From contig NZ_JAGLBG010000038.1 of NCBI RefSeq assembly GCF_018260405.1, forward strand, positions 1 to 24,410: a stretch of DNA of 24,410 nucleotides, written 5' to 3'. Shown one piece after another: positions 15,786 to 23,717 of the stretch; within the stretch, counting starts at the first letter, position 1, and the number at the start of each line of letters is the position of its first letter. The stretch comes from Deinococcus sp. Lineage in GTDB: Bacteria; Deinococcota; Deinococci; Deinococcales; Deinococcaceae. Below the pieces are notes generated by a model. It made no database searches, was not told the DNA's origin, and saw only the letters and a list, made by a program, of their open reading frames with translations. A program made the position numbers and the translations under genes.

Positions 15786-16093
15786 GAGGGAGCCTCCAGG
15801 TAGAGATCACGCGGCGGGAAGGCAGGGGCCTGCGCCGCTGCGTGTGAGAGGGCGGAGGGTGAGGGCGGACTTCTGCTGATGCCCAGGGCGAGCGCCGCGT
15901 TCGCGTGGGTGGGTCGTCCGGGCGGGAGCGGAACACTCCCGGAACACTGGGGGCACGCCCCCGCCCCCGACCATTCAGGGACACTCTTACTGTAGCGGTG
16001 GTCAGTACCATGAGAAATCCACAGTGCTGGACGGCAAATTCCTTAAAGGTTCCTACCAGTCCCACAGGATGATGGGGGGGCCAGGGAGGCGCT
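15786..16093. other. 308-bp gene-free stretch with 11-bp-spaced direct repeats
   Basis: I see no credible gene here. CGGAACACT occurs at 15929-15937 and again at 15940-15948, exactly one helix turn apart; a weaker match lies at 15977-15985. The stretch separates the methyltransferase gene from the two-gene unit downstream and probably holds that unit's promoter, though no clear -35/-10 pair is visible. Confidence 0.5.
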
Positions 16094-17008
16094 TCAGGCG
16101 GCCGCGCACCGCCACACGCCCCGCCCGTCCGCCTGCATGTCCGGCAGGCTCTGAAGCACCTGCCGGACCTTGGCCTGGTAATGCTCGTTGGCGCGGACCT
16201 TCTCCGGCGCGTCCCGCGCGACTTCCTCGTAGATCTCGCGCAGCGGGGCGCGTCCGAGGCGGTGCATGGCGGCCCGCACGACGTGCTTCCAGGAACTCGC
16301 CTGCGCCGCCCGCGCCTGCCGGACGCACGCGCCCAGCGCCGCGTACACCGTTCCCTCCCGCCGCCACACCAGCACGTACTCGTGGTCGATGGCGTCCCAC
16401 TGGATGCGCCCGTACGCCTGCCGCGCGGACGTGGTGTTGTGCTGCGCCTTGACCGTCACGCTGCGCAGTTCCGTGCGCGGCATCCGGGCCAGCAGGTCCC
16501 CCTGGTAACTGTGGTACCGCCCGTTCTTGCGGGTGTCCCCGATGATCACCACGTAATGCCCGCCGGTCGCGGTCACCTCGCGCATGTTGAGCGTCAAGGC
16601 GTGCAGCTGTTCCAGGAAGGCGTCGTCGTCCCCGGCGGCGCTCATGTCCCCTGGCCCGGCGTGGTACGCCAGTTGCGTGCCGTACGCCGGGTGCGCGACC
16701 ACCAGGTCCGCCGCCCGGAAGTGCCCGGGCCAGCCGGGCGCACTGGCGTCCAGACCCAGCTGCACCTGCGCGCCCCGCGCCCGCAGCCGCGACGCGACCC
16801 CCTGGTGGTACGCGCCCACGCTCAGGTCCGAACCCTGCGCGTCCAGGCCCAGGCGCAGCGCCACGTCCAGACTCGTCCCGCTCCCGAAACACGGGTCGGT
16901 GAGGCTGCGCGCGCCGCTCTAGCGGATCAGCCACTCGTACACCTGCGGCGCGCAGTTCCCGCGGAAGCGGGCGTCACCGCCCACGCCACGCTCAGGAAAA
17001 GACAACAT
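16094..17008 (-). pseudogene. DNA methyltransferase gene interrupted by one in-frame TAG
   Basis: Reading from ATG 17008 (GGAG 9 bases upstream), 29 codons run to a TAG at 16919-16921, and the same frame continues to 16094. The joined 304-codon product is a SAM-dependent DNA methyltransferase: motif I DPCFGSGT at codons 38-45, motif IV HPAYG at 106-110, then GGHYVVIIGDTRKNGRYH, KAQHNTTSARQAYG and DHEYVLVW. This order fits a family of DNA modification enzymes with an HPPY motif; here the second Pro is Ala. A C-terminal winged-helix-like segment (IYEEVA..., HYQAKVRQVLQ) follows. Restart at GTG 16864 would give 256 aa lacking motif I, so it would be inactive. It is either a recent pseudogene, a sequencing error or a suppressed stop. 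Confidence 0.72.
16668..16742. repeat. 75-bp repeat, native copy inside the methyltransferase gene
   Basis: Partner of 14341-14415, 73 of 75 bases identical. This copy is in its natural frame within the methyltransferase gene. Confidence 0.9.
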
Positions 17009-17124
17009 GCAGAACTCCGGACAGGAATGGATTCATTTGGGTCTCCAAAGGGGAAAGAGGGCAGGGGAGAGGGCGGGTCAGCCCCCGTCCCGGCCGGGTT
17101 TCAGGAAGAGCGTGAGCGGGCGTT

Positions 17125-17814
17125 TCAGACGGCCAGGACGGTGTACTCCATCGCTTCCCAGTCCGGGATGCGGTAGCGCTGGTACCCGCTGCTGTCCTCG
17201 AAATGCACGCGCCGCCCCACCCGGACCAGGGTGAAGGTATCCATCGTCAGGCGGGGCGTGAACTTCAGGCTCCTGGCGAACTGCACGGTCGCGCCGCTGG
17301 GGACCCTCGCGGCCCGCTCGCGCTGCCGGACGTGCTCCCAGCAGCGTTCCCGCCAGCGTCTCGTCTGGAAGTCCGGGTCGAGCGCGTCCCGCCGCTCCCG
17401 CGCGGCCTGCATCGCCTCGTACGACACGCCCGCCTGCAGGGACTCCCCGTTCGCCTGCCGGGCGGCCGCGTCGTCCTCGGGGCTCAGGTGCGGCAGCGGC
17501 GCGTACTGCTCGGCGGCCGTGAGCACGGCCTTCGTGGCGCGGGCCTCGAGGGGCCCCATAGATTCGTCCATGTCGCGGTACCAGAAGTTCTCGTGCTCCT
17601 GGCCGGTCCAGCCGACTTTGTACACCGCGACGAACCACCCGCTGAACGGCACCGGACCCATACTGCCGTACCGCATGACCACGTAGAATTCCGCGCGGCC
17701 GACCAGGGCGCTGGCGGCGACCTCGGTGACGGTCACGCCGCCACTCCAGGCTTTTTCGTAGCGGTCGATGCCGCCCTCCCGGCTCACGAGCGTGCCGTAG
17801 AAGAAACTGGCCAT
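17125..17814 (-). CDS. unrecognised plasmid protein with FWYRDMDESMGP motif
   Basis: A 229-aa soluble protein. The N-terminal half (MASFFYGTLVSREGG..., AEFYVVMRYG..., ENFWYRDMDESMGP) contains an aromatic-acidic motif that I associate with uncharacterised proteins of plasmids and phages. The C-terminal half is Arg/Glu-rich and helical, then ends in a β-rich segment (KFTPRLTMDTFTLVRVGRRVHFED). ATG 17814 is chosen because AGAGG lies 7 bases upstream; an ATG at 17853 is also possible and would overlap the previous stop (TGATG). Function unknown. Confidence 0.68.
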   Translation of the reverse strand: MASFFYGTLVSREGGIDRYEKAWSGGVTVTEVAASALVGRAEFYVVMRYGSMGPVPFSGWFVAVYKVGWTGQEHENFWYRDMDESMGPLEARATKAVLTAAEQYAPLPHLSPEDDAAARQANGESLQAGVSYEAMQAARERRDALDPDFQTRRWRERCWEHVRQRERAARVPSGATVQFARSLKFTPRLTMDTFTLVRVGRRVHFEDSSGYQRYRIPDWEAMEYTVLAV

Positions 17815-17852
17815 GGACGTGCCTCTGGGGAAGTGCGCGGTCGTGGTGCCCA

Positions 17853-18062
17853 TCAGGCGCCGCGCACGGCCGGAGCCGGAGTGTGGGGCAGGGTGACCTG
17901 CACGGGGCGGTCCGCGTCGAACGCCAGGGACCGGCGGCAGGCGGTGCGCAGCACCACGGCCCGCGAGGTCGTCGTGCGGCGCGTGACCGTGAACGTGCCG
18001 TGCGGGGTGTGCAGGTGCGCCCCGCGGGGCACCTGGGCGGCGGGAACAGTGATCATGGACAT
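17853..18062 (-). CDS. small basic unrecognised protein
   Basis: A 69-aa product (MSMITVPAAQVPRGAHLHTPHGTF...) that looks like a small β-rich domain rich in Thr, Arg and His. ATG 18062 has AGGAG 8 bases upstream; the longer ATG at 18128 lacks one. The stop overlaps a possible start of the next gene. Confidence 0.6.
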   Translation of the reverse strand: MSMITVPAAQVPRGAHLHTPHGTFTVTRRTTTSRAVVLRTACRRSLAFDADRPVQVTLPHTPAPAVRGA

Positions 18063-18196
18063 GAGTGGACTCCTGAAAGGGGGCAGCGGCCGGGAAGGCA
18101 CGCCGGGAGGGGGGGAGAGGGCCGTCACGTTCCCCTGGCCCAGGGAAGCGCCCCCTGCTTCCCTGGGTGATTGGTCGGGTCTGGGAGACGCCGGGT

Positions 18197-18805
18197 TCAG
18201 GACACCGGGAAGAGTCCATCTCCGCGCCCGGCCGTCAGGGTCTCCTGCCGCTGCCGGGTGTTCTTCTGGGCCGCTTCGATGTACTGCGCGTTGGCGCAGA
18301 CGGTCACCCGCTTCGAGCCGCGCCGGCCGATCAGGGTGACGCTCAGGCCGTCGACGTGGCTGATCTCGCAGGCGACGCTGCGCTTGCCGTCGTGCCAGAT
18401 CAGGGCGCCGAGCCGCTGGCCGGGCTGGGGGTTCACGCGTTCATGCGCGGCCGCGAGGTCCCGCTGCTCCTGCTCGTGGCGCAGCAGTTCCCGCGCGTAA
18501 TAGATTTCCATGCCGATCACGCCGCCCTCGACGTGGCTGGTTCCGCGCGCCCGCAGTTCGTCGTTCAGCAGGTCGCCCAGTTCGGCGATCACGCGGGCCT
18601 GCACGTCGTCGGTGTACCTCAGCCCAGCACGCAGCGCCTGCGAGACGAGGTGTTTGAGGTACGCCCGGTGCGGGTCCGCTGGACCGCCGTCCCGGATCGC
18701 GTCCCAGTGGTTCGCGGTTTCCCAGGTGGCCGTTCCGAGCGGGTACAGCCCGGACGGCCGGGCGGGCGGGATGGTTTCAGGGGCCGGAGTGGTGGGGGTG
18801 GTCAT
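18197..18805 (-). CDS. unrecognised plasmid protein, paralogue of the gene at 18890
   Basis: A 202-aa product with a Thr/Pro-rich leader (MTTPTTPAPETIPP), a helical middle (DPHRAYLKHLVSQAL, EQRDLAAAHERV) and a small β-rich C-terminal domain (GQRLGALIWHDGKRSVAC, LSVTLIGRRGSKRVTV). It is related along its length to the neighbouring upstream gene. AGGAG precedes the ATG. No catalytic motif, membrane segment or signal seen. Confidence 0.7.
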   Translation of the reverse strand: MTTPTTPAPETIPPARPSGLYPLGTATWETANHWDAIRDGGPADPHRAYLKHLVSQALRAGLRYTDDVQARVIAELGDLLNDELRARGTSHVEGGVIGMEIYYARELLRHEQEQRDLAAAHERVNPQPGQRLGALIWHDGKRSVACEISHVDGLSVTLIGRRGSKRVTVCANAQYIEAAQKNTRQRQETLTAGRGDGLFPVS

Positions 18806-18889
18806 GGGGGCTCCTTGATGCGGGCGGCGCGTTCCGCTGAGGGAAGACGCGCCGCCGGGAGAGGGGGGAAGGTCTGAGGGAAGCCCCGT

Positions 18890-19495
18890 TCAGGACGCCG
18901 GGTGCCGCCGGGCCTCGCGGGTGCGGGCCAGGTCCTCCTCGCGCTGCCGGGTGCGTCTCAGGGCGTCCTCGATGTCGCGTGCGTCGGTGTGGAGCTTGAA
19001 CGGCCGCCGGTCGCGCCGCCCGGCCAGGGTGATTCGCAGGCCGTCGACCGCCCACACGAAGCACCCGGTGCGCCGCTTGTCGTCAAGCCAGATCAGCGTG
19101 CCGAACCGCTGGCCGAAGTGGGGACGCAGGCGCTCGTGCGCGGCCGCGACGGCCCGCTCCCGCTGCTCGTCCCAGAGCTGCTGCTGCGCGAAACGGATTT
19201 CCGTCTCGATCTGGCCGCGCCCCGCGCTGGAGTCGCGGGTCTCGGGGCTCAGCAGGTCGCCCAGGTCGCCGGTCACGCGGGCGTACAGGTCCTCGCCGGA
19301 CCGCTGTTCGCTCAGGGCGTACTCGACGAGGCGTTTCAGGAACACGCGGTGCGGGTCGGGCGCCGCGCCGCCGCCAGCGGCCTGCCAGATGTCCCGCGCT
19401 TCGCCGGTGGTCGCTGCGAGTGGGAACGGTCCGGACGGCCAGACCGTGGGGGCGGTGGGAGCCGTGGGGGCCGCTTCAGGGGAGGCTGGGGTCAT
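18890..19495 (-). CDS. unrecognised plasmid protein, paralogue of the gene at 18197
   Basis: A 201-aa protein with the same plan as the next gene downstream: an Ala/Thr/Pro leader (MTPASPEAAPTAPTAPTVWP), PDPHRVFLKRLVEYAL, VAAAHERLRPHFGQRFGTLIWLDDKR, then LRITLAGRRDRRPFKLHTDARDIEDALRRTRQRE. Identity outside the shared motifs is moderate, so the duplication is not recent. GGAG precedes the ATG. Function unknown. Confidence 0.7.
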   Translation of the reverse strand: MTPASPEAAPTAPTAPTVWPSGPFPLAATTGEARDIWQAAGGGAAPDPHRVFLKRLVEYALSEQRSGEDLYARVTGDLGDLLSPETRDSSAGRGQIETEIRFAQQQLWDEQRERAVAAAHERLRPHFGQRFGTLIWLDDKRRTGCFVWAVDGLRITLAGRRDRRPFKLHTDARDIEDALRRTRQREEDLARTREARRHPAS

Positions 19496-19525
19496 GGGTG
19501 GCTCCGGAGGTGAGTTGCAGCTGCA

Positions 19526-19903
19526 TTAATCCCAGTCGCGGTCGTACTGTTCCAGTCGCCGCAGGCTCTCCCGCCCATCCGTCTGGGACCCGGCACTCCG
19601 GGACTCGGCGCTCTGGATCTCGCTCAGGTCGAACACGTTGAGATGTCCGTTCCAGCCGACAAACCGGATGACCGGCCGGCCGGTGCCGACTTCCTTGCCC
19701 TCGACGAACCCGGTGGTCCGCACGCCGGACGGCGGCGTGCGGACCATCTCGCCGACGGTCAGGCCAGCTGGGGCGGTCGTTTCAACCTGCACTGTCGGGC
19801 GGGATTCCGGCAGGCTGCGGGATTCTTCGAACGTCGTGTGTTTGTCTTCGACTCGCAGGCGGCGGTTCAATTCGCTTTCTCCGATCAGTGTGTCGTAGAT
19901 CAT
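19526..19903 (-). CDS. small unrecognised plasmid protein
   Basis: A 125-aa acidic protein. A central β-rich domain (GLTVGEMVRTPPSGVRTTGFVEG...RPVIRFVGWNGHLNVFDLSEI) is followed by a charged tail ending YDRDWD. ATG 19903 has AAGGAA upstream. No family recognised. Confidence 0.65.
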   Translation of the reverse strand: MIYDTLIGESELNRRLRVEDKHTTFEESRSLPESRPTVQVETTAPAGLTVGEMVRTPPSGVRTTGFVEGKEVGTGRPVIRFVGWNGHLNVFDLSEIQSAESRSAGSQTDGRESLRRLEQYDRDWD

Positions 19904-19946
19904 GGTCAGTTCCTTGTGTTTTCGAGTGTGGGACGGCCCTGCTCGC

Positions 19947-20156
19947 TCACGCGCCCTGGGCGAGCAGGGTCGCCCGCAAGTCCTTCGCGGCGCACTGCAT
20001 TTCCTGCCGGGCGCCGTGATGCACGAAGGCCACGCCTTCGCCGCTGGCGACGGCCTGCTCGACGTGCAGGAGGCGGGCCCAGGCGTTCCCGAAGGTTTCC
20101 AGGGCGGCGAGTTCGGCGGGCGTGAACGGATCGGTGGTGGGGGTCGGGGTCGTCAT
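19947..20156 (-). CDS. very small unrecognised protein
   Basis: A 69-aa helical protein with a Thr/Pro leader (MTTPTPTTDPFTPAELAALETFG) like those of neighbouring genes. ATG 20156 is chosen for the AGGAGG 4-5 bases upstream; a longer start at 20231 lacks one. Function unknown. Confidence 0.6.
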   Translation of the reverse strand: MTTPTPTTDPFTPAELAALETFGNAWARLLHVEQAVASGEGVAFVHHGARQEMQCAAKDLRATLLAQGA

Positions 20157-20285
20157 GGGGCCTCCTGGGGCGTGCGAACAGGGCCGCGCCGCCCGTCCCC
20201 TGGGCCGGGGGGAGCGCCCCGCGCTCGCCACGGTGTGTCTTCCGGGTCCTGGGGGAGCGTGGCCCCGCGCGGGGAGGCCGGCCCG

Positions 20286-21038
20286 TCACCAGGGCCAGGG
20301 GAGGGGACTGCTGGACTGCCCGGCCCGCAGGGCGGCGCGCGCCAGTCCCCACCACGTGACCCAGTCGGTCTCCTGGCGTTCCTGGGCGTCGAGGGTCAGG
20401 ACCACCCGTTCCAGTAGCCGCAGCGCTTCGAGTTCCCGGTTCTTCAGCGGGCGCCGCCCCACTTCGGCCAGGTCGCCGAGCGTGCCGGACTGCGGCGGGA
20501 TGCGCACGCCCCGTTCGGCGTACAGCGCGTCGGACGCGCGCTCCCCTTCGCGCAGGGCGTAGATGGTGACGCCCAGGGCCGTCATGCGGTACGCCTCGGG
20601 CGTGTGGCGCGAACGGGCCAGTTCAACCTCCATCTCGCGCAGGTCCAGTTGCTCGTCCATGTCGCGCACGGCGGGCAGCAGCGTCTGGAGGGGCATGTCC
20701 AGCACGCCCGGCCCCCGCAGGCGCTGCAGGTGCGCCCGCGCGGCGGCCTGCGGGGCCGCGGGAACGTACGGACTGTCCGGCTCGCCCCGCAGCACGCGCC
20801 CCAGCGCGTCCAGGTGCGCCCCCATGGTGAGCAGGGGCCGCTGGGCGTCGTGCGCGGAGACGGGCGGCAGGAACGCCAGCAGCGCCTCCACGAGCGGCCA
20901 GCGTGCCGCCTGCGGTAAGTCCTTCAGGGCGGACAGGGCCGGGCCCAGCTGCGAGAAGATCGCCCCGCGCGCCTGATCGCTGAAGGCCGGGAGTGGCGTG
21001 ACGCCTGTCGGCGCCGTGAGGTCGTGGGAAGCCGCCAT
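20286..21038 (-). CDS. unrecognised helical plasmid protein beside the iteron origin
   Basis: A 250-aa Ala/Leu/Arg-rich, mainly helical protein (AIFSQLGPALSALKDLP..., LLPAVRDMDEQLDLREMEVELARS, NRELEALRLLERVVLTLDAQERQE). It is the first gene of the - strand block and points away from repA; the iterons lie between the two, so its promoter is within or beside the origin. ATG 21038 is preferred over 21134 because the longer frame would read through the first iteron. No strong ribosome binding site. It might be a partition or copy-control factor by position only; no motif supports that. Confidence 0.62.
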   Translation of the reverse strand: MAASHDLTAPTGVTPLPAFSDQARGAIFSQLGPALSALKDLPQAARWPLVEALLAFLPPVSAHDAQRPLLTMGAHLDALGRVLRGEPDSPYVPAAPQAAARAHLQRLRGPGVLDMPLQTLLPAVRDMDEQLDLREMEVELARSRHTPEAYRMTALGVTIYALREGERASDALYAERGVRIPPQSGTLGDLAEVGRRPLKNRELEALRLLERVVLTLDAQERQETDWVTWWGLARAALRAGQSSSPLPWPW

Positions 21039-21108
21039 GCCCCGCAGTATGCCCGCCCCGGAGCGGCTTCGGTGACGGGCAGGGACGCCCGCCGCCCCTC
21101 GGTTCCCG

Positions 21109-21390
21109 GTGACACACCCGTTGAAAACCCCCATCCACGCGGAGACACACCTGTTGAAAACAGCACGGCACCCGGTGACACACCCATTGAATCCAGGCGT
21201 TCACTCCAGTGACACACCCGTTGCTAAGCCCAGTCAACCGAGTGACACACCCGTTGCATACGCGGTGTCCTACCCGTTGCCTCCCCTGTGACACACCTGT
21301 TGCACCAAAAACAGTCCCGGTGACATACCTGTTGCATTATTTCCTCGCCACGGTGACACACTCGTTGTATCCACGGTGGCACACTCGTTG
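21109..21390. repeat. ten-copy iteron array, probable origin of replication
   Basis: Consensus GTGACACACCCGTTG occurs at 21109, 21142, 21175, 21209, 21242, 21265 (degenerate), 21288, 21320, 21353 and 21376, all in the same orientation. Steps are 33, 33, 34, 33, 23, 23, 32, 33 and 23 bases, close to three or two helix turns, so a bound protein would sit on one face. The array lies directly before repA and ends at an AT-rich segment, the classical layout of an iteron plasmid origin. Confidence 0.88.
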
Positions 21391-21436
21391 CAAACAGCCC
21401 GAAACCCGCGACCCAGTCGACATCCAGTCTCCGTCA

Positions 21437-21506
21437 CTGATGATGTCATCATTTCAAATCTTTACTTCTTTTTTCCAGAAGTACCCATAGAATCATCATC
21501 ACGACC
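21437..21506. other. AT-rich segment between iterons and repA (possible unwinding element/promoter)
   Basis: This stretch is much AT-richer than its surroundings, with T-runs at 21461-21475 and a 13-base palindrome ATGATG-T-CATCAT at 21440-21452. It is the natural place for strand opening and for the repA promoter, with the palindrome as a possible control site. Confidence 0.5.
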
Positions 21507-22847
21507 TTGAAGATCCAGCCGCGCCACCACGACGACCTCAACCTCTCCCGCCTCAACCTCATCGTGGCGCTGGATCAGGTTGACATGCAGGAATGGAGCG
21601 TCACCTACGAGTCCCGGGGCCGCATCGTCCGCATCAGCTGCGAAGCAGGCGTCAGATACGCCGTCCCGCACGGTCTCGACAGTGACGTCAGCGCGGCCCT
21701 GCTCAACCTCTACATCGAAGAAGGCATGCCCGACGACGGCCGCATCACCGTCGCCGCCACCGCCCTGCTTCACCTGTGCGGCTGGCACAAGTCCGGCAAG
21801 TACATGGGGTTGCTCCGCGACTGCCTCGAACGCCTTCATCAAGCGAACTACACCGTCTCCGGTGGGTGGCGCGACCACCCCAAGCAACGCTGGACGCACG
21901 CGAAATTCCACTTTATCGAGTCCCTGAACTTCACGACGCTCGACGGCGTCGGCCTCTTCGACGAACGCTCCATGATCGTTCTGCGCCTCGCCGAAGACGT
22001 CACCGCCAGCATCCGCAGCGGCTACCTCAAACCCCTCGACTCGGAATTCATGACCTCCCTCTCCCGCCCACGCACCCGCGTGCTTTACCGCGTCATCGAC
22101 GCCGCCCGTTTCGACCCGGAAAACCCAGACCGACAGGTGGATACCCTCACCTTCCCCGTCCTCACGTGGGGCGACCAGTGCAAGATCCCCAGCGAAGGCC
22201 AGGCCTGGAGGGTCATCCGCGCCCTCACCTCCCCGCACCAGGAACTCATCAAACGCGGGTACCTCGCAGACGTCATTCTCTCCGGCCGTGGCAAAGACCA
22301 GACCGTCCGCTACGAGTTCGCCCGGGACTTCACCAAAGTCGACCCGGCCCTCATGCGCAAATTCCGCGAGTATGGCGTCGCCGACGGCATGGTCCGCAAA
22401 CTCGTCCGGGATCACGGCGAGAGCTTCCTGGCGGATACCATCACCCGCTTTGCCTCATTGATCTCCTCCGGTGTCCTGGTCGTCCGCAAGACGAAAGCCG
22501 CAGCCCTGATGCACCTGATCGCCCATCCGGACGACTACCCCTACCCGAATAAGCCCGCCCCAGCCCCCACGAGAGCCGCGCCAGCCATGCAGCCGCTACT
22601 CGCTGAACCCAGCCTGGAAGAAGACTTCGCGGACCTGACGCCCGAACGTGCAGCCGACCGACTGATCCGCCGACTGGACCTCCATTACCGCAAGCTGCTC
22701 CGCTCGCCGGACTACGACCAGATCCGGCACCGCGTCCTCACCGGCGACATCATTCCAGCAGAACTCCTGCGAACTGCCGTATCGGCCGTCGCAGCCGGAA
22801 AACAGGAACAATTCGTGGCCAACTTGCGGCAAGCAACCGGCCCCTGA
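21507..22847 (+). CDS. repA: plasmid replication initiator protein RepA (RPA family)
   Basis: A 446-aa initiator of the RPA (replication initiator protein A) family typical of Deinococcus plasmids and other low-copy replicons. It should bind the iterons just upstream and recruit the replication machinery. A first winged-helix region spans ~20-160 (LNLSRLNLIVALDQV..., ALLHLCGWHKSGKYMGLLRDCLERL) and a second ~195-300 (RTRVLYRVIDAARFD..., ITSPHQE-like helices). The C-terminus (~345-446) is Pro/Ala linker plus a helical tail. Start TTG at 21507 is the only start codon between an upstream in-frame TGA and the conserved region; no clear ribosome binding site, which may keep expression low. Confidence 0.88.
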   Translation: MKIQPRHHDDLNLSRLNLIVALDQVDMQEWSVTYESRGRIVRISCEAGVRYAVPHGLDSDVSAALLNLYIEEGMPDDGRITVAATALLHLCGWHKSGKYMGLLRDCLERLHQANYTVSGGWRDHPKQRWTHAKFHFIESLNFTTLDGVGLFDERSMIVLRLAEDVTASIRSGYLKPLDSEFMTSLSRPRTRVLYRVIDAARFDPENPDRQVDTLTFPVLTWGDQCKIPSEGQAWRVIRALTSPHQELIKRGYLADVILSGRGKDQTVRYEFARDFTKVDPALMRKFREYGVADGMVRKLVRDHGESFLADTITRFASLISSGVLVVRKTKAAALMHLIAHPDDYPYPNKPAPAPTRAAPAMQPLLAEPSLEEDFADLTPERAADRLIRRLDLHYRKLLRSPDYDQIRHRVLTGDIIPAELLRTAVSAVAAGKQEQFVANLRQATGP

Positions 22848-22902
22848 GAGCTGGCCGGTCGAATCCTCCAAAGGTTCGTACTGCTGAGCGCGCATTCCTG
22901 CG

Positions 22903-23370
22903 TCAAGAGCCTCTGGAGGTGTTGAAAGGGCCTGGGGGGAGGCGCCGCAGTGCCGCGCCCGCACCCGCAGCGGTCAGCAGACTCCCGATCAGCAGCAGCC
23001 CCAGGAACGTCTGCGTTCCCAGGACTTCCTGGTACGCCCGACTGCCGCGCTGGCGGCACACCCACGGCCGGTCCTGCGCGCAGTTCAGGCGAATACGGCC
23101 CGCGGCGTCCGGGGAGGGCTCAGCGCCCCCGATTCGCCGCCACGTGAGCGTGACCGTCCCCTCCGGGCTGTACTGGTCGGCGTGCACGGTCACGGTGCCG
23201 GTGAAGGGCGGGTCGTCCGGGCAGTTGCGGACGCAGTCGCTGACGGCCGGGCCGAGCGTGCCCGTGCGTTCCACCGTGGGCGTGTCCTGCCACGCCCGGA
23301 GTTCCTTGACGCGCGGCTGAACGAGGATCAGGCTCGTACCGGCCAGCAGGGCCGCCATGAGGGCGCCCAT
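22903..23370 (-). CDS. small two-helix membrane protein, function unknown
   Basis: A 155-aa protein with a hydrophobic N-terminal helix (residues 1-19) and a second helix near ~118-140 (FLGLLLIGSLLTAAGAGAAL). The loop between holds two Cys pairs (DCVRNC and NCAQDRPWVC), suggesting an extracytoplasmic, disulfide-bearing domain. It converges on repA. ATG 23370 or the GTG one codon earlier could start it; no strong ribosome binding site. Family not recognised. Confidence 0.6.
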   Translation of the reverse strand: MGALMAALLAGTSLILVQPRVKELRAWQDTPTVERTGTLGPAVSDCVRNCPDDPPFTGTVTVHADQYSPEGTVTLTWRRIGGAEPSPDAAGRIRLNCAQDRPWVCRQRGSRAYQEVLGTQTFLGLLLIGSLLTAAGAGAALRRLPPGPFNTSRGS

Positions 23371-23423
23371 CACGGCTTACCCCAGCAGCGGCCGGAGTGC
23401 CGTGCGGGAGAGCGGCCGGACGT

Positions 23424-23717
23424 TCAAGTCTGGTCGGGCGTGGGCGTTCCGGTCACGGTCTTCGCGGCCACTGGCCTGATGAACAAGCTCATCGCTAAAT
23501 AAGAATCGGACATTCGCTCGCCATCCGCACCGCACGTGGGCCCCCTGAACGTGCGCGCCATGAAGGCCGGACTCTCCGGACGGGGGCGCTTAATGTTCCT
23601 GATCGCCTCGAAAATTTCATCGTAGGTCTCATCCTCGCAGTCGAGGCCGCTGAAAAGCGTGGCGACCGCGGCGAGAATCGCGTAGGGTGTGTCCGGCTGA
23701 AATACTAGAGCCATAGA
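23424..23717 (-). pseudogene. gene fragment cut at its 5' end by the adjacent IS
   Basis: An open frame of ~95 codons (VFQPDTPYAILAAVATLFSGL..., YDEIFEAIRNIKRPRP...). Its only plausible starts lie within or at the end of the transposase gene at 23705, so the native 5' end is probably missing. Not recognised. It could also be a non-coding shadow, but its acidic helical stretch looks like real coding sequence. Confidence 0.4.

Noticed and set aside
17203..18339. 378-codon + strand open frame
   Set aside because: Antisense to two - strand genes with good ribosome binding sites; repetitive Arg/Pro/Gly composition.
21365..21376. DnaA box next to the iterons
   Set aside because: TTGTATCCAC only loosely resembles TTATNCACA, with an extra base; no second box found by eye.
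21109..21390. CRISPR-like direct repeats
   Set aside because: Repeats are only 15 bases, degenerate, with 8-19 base gaps, and sit before repA; iterons explain them better. No cas genes are present.
21109..21490. Short + strand frames reading MTHPL...
   Set aside because: They are translations of the iteron repeats, not genes.
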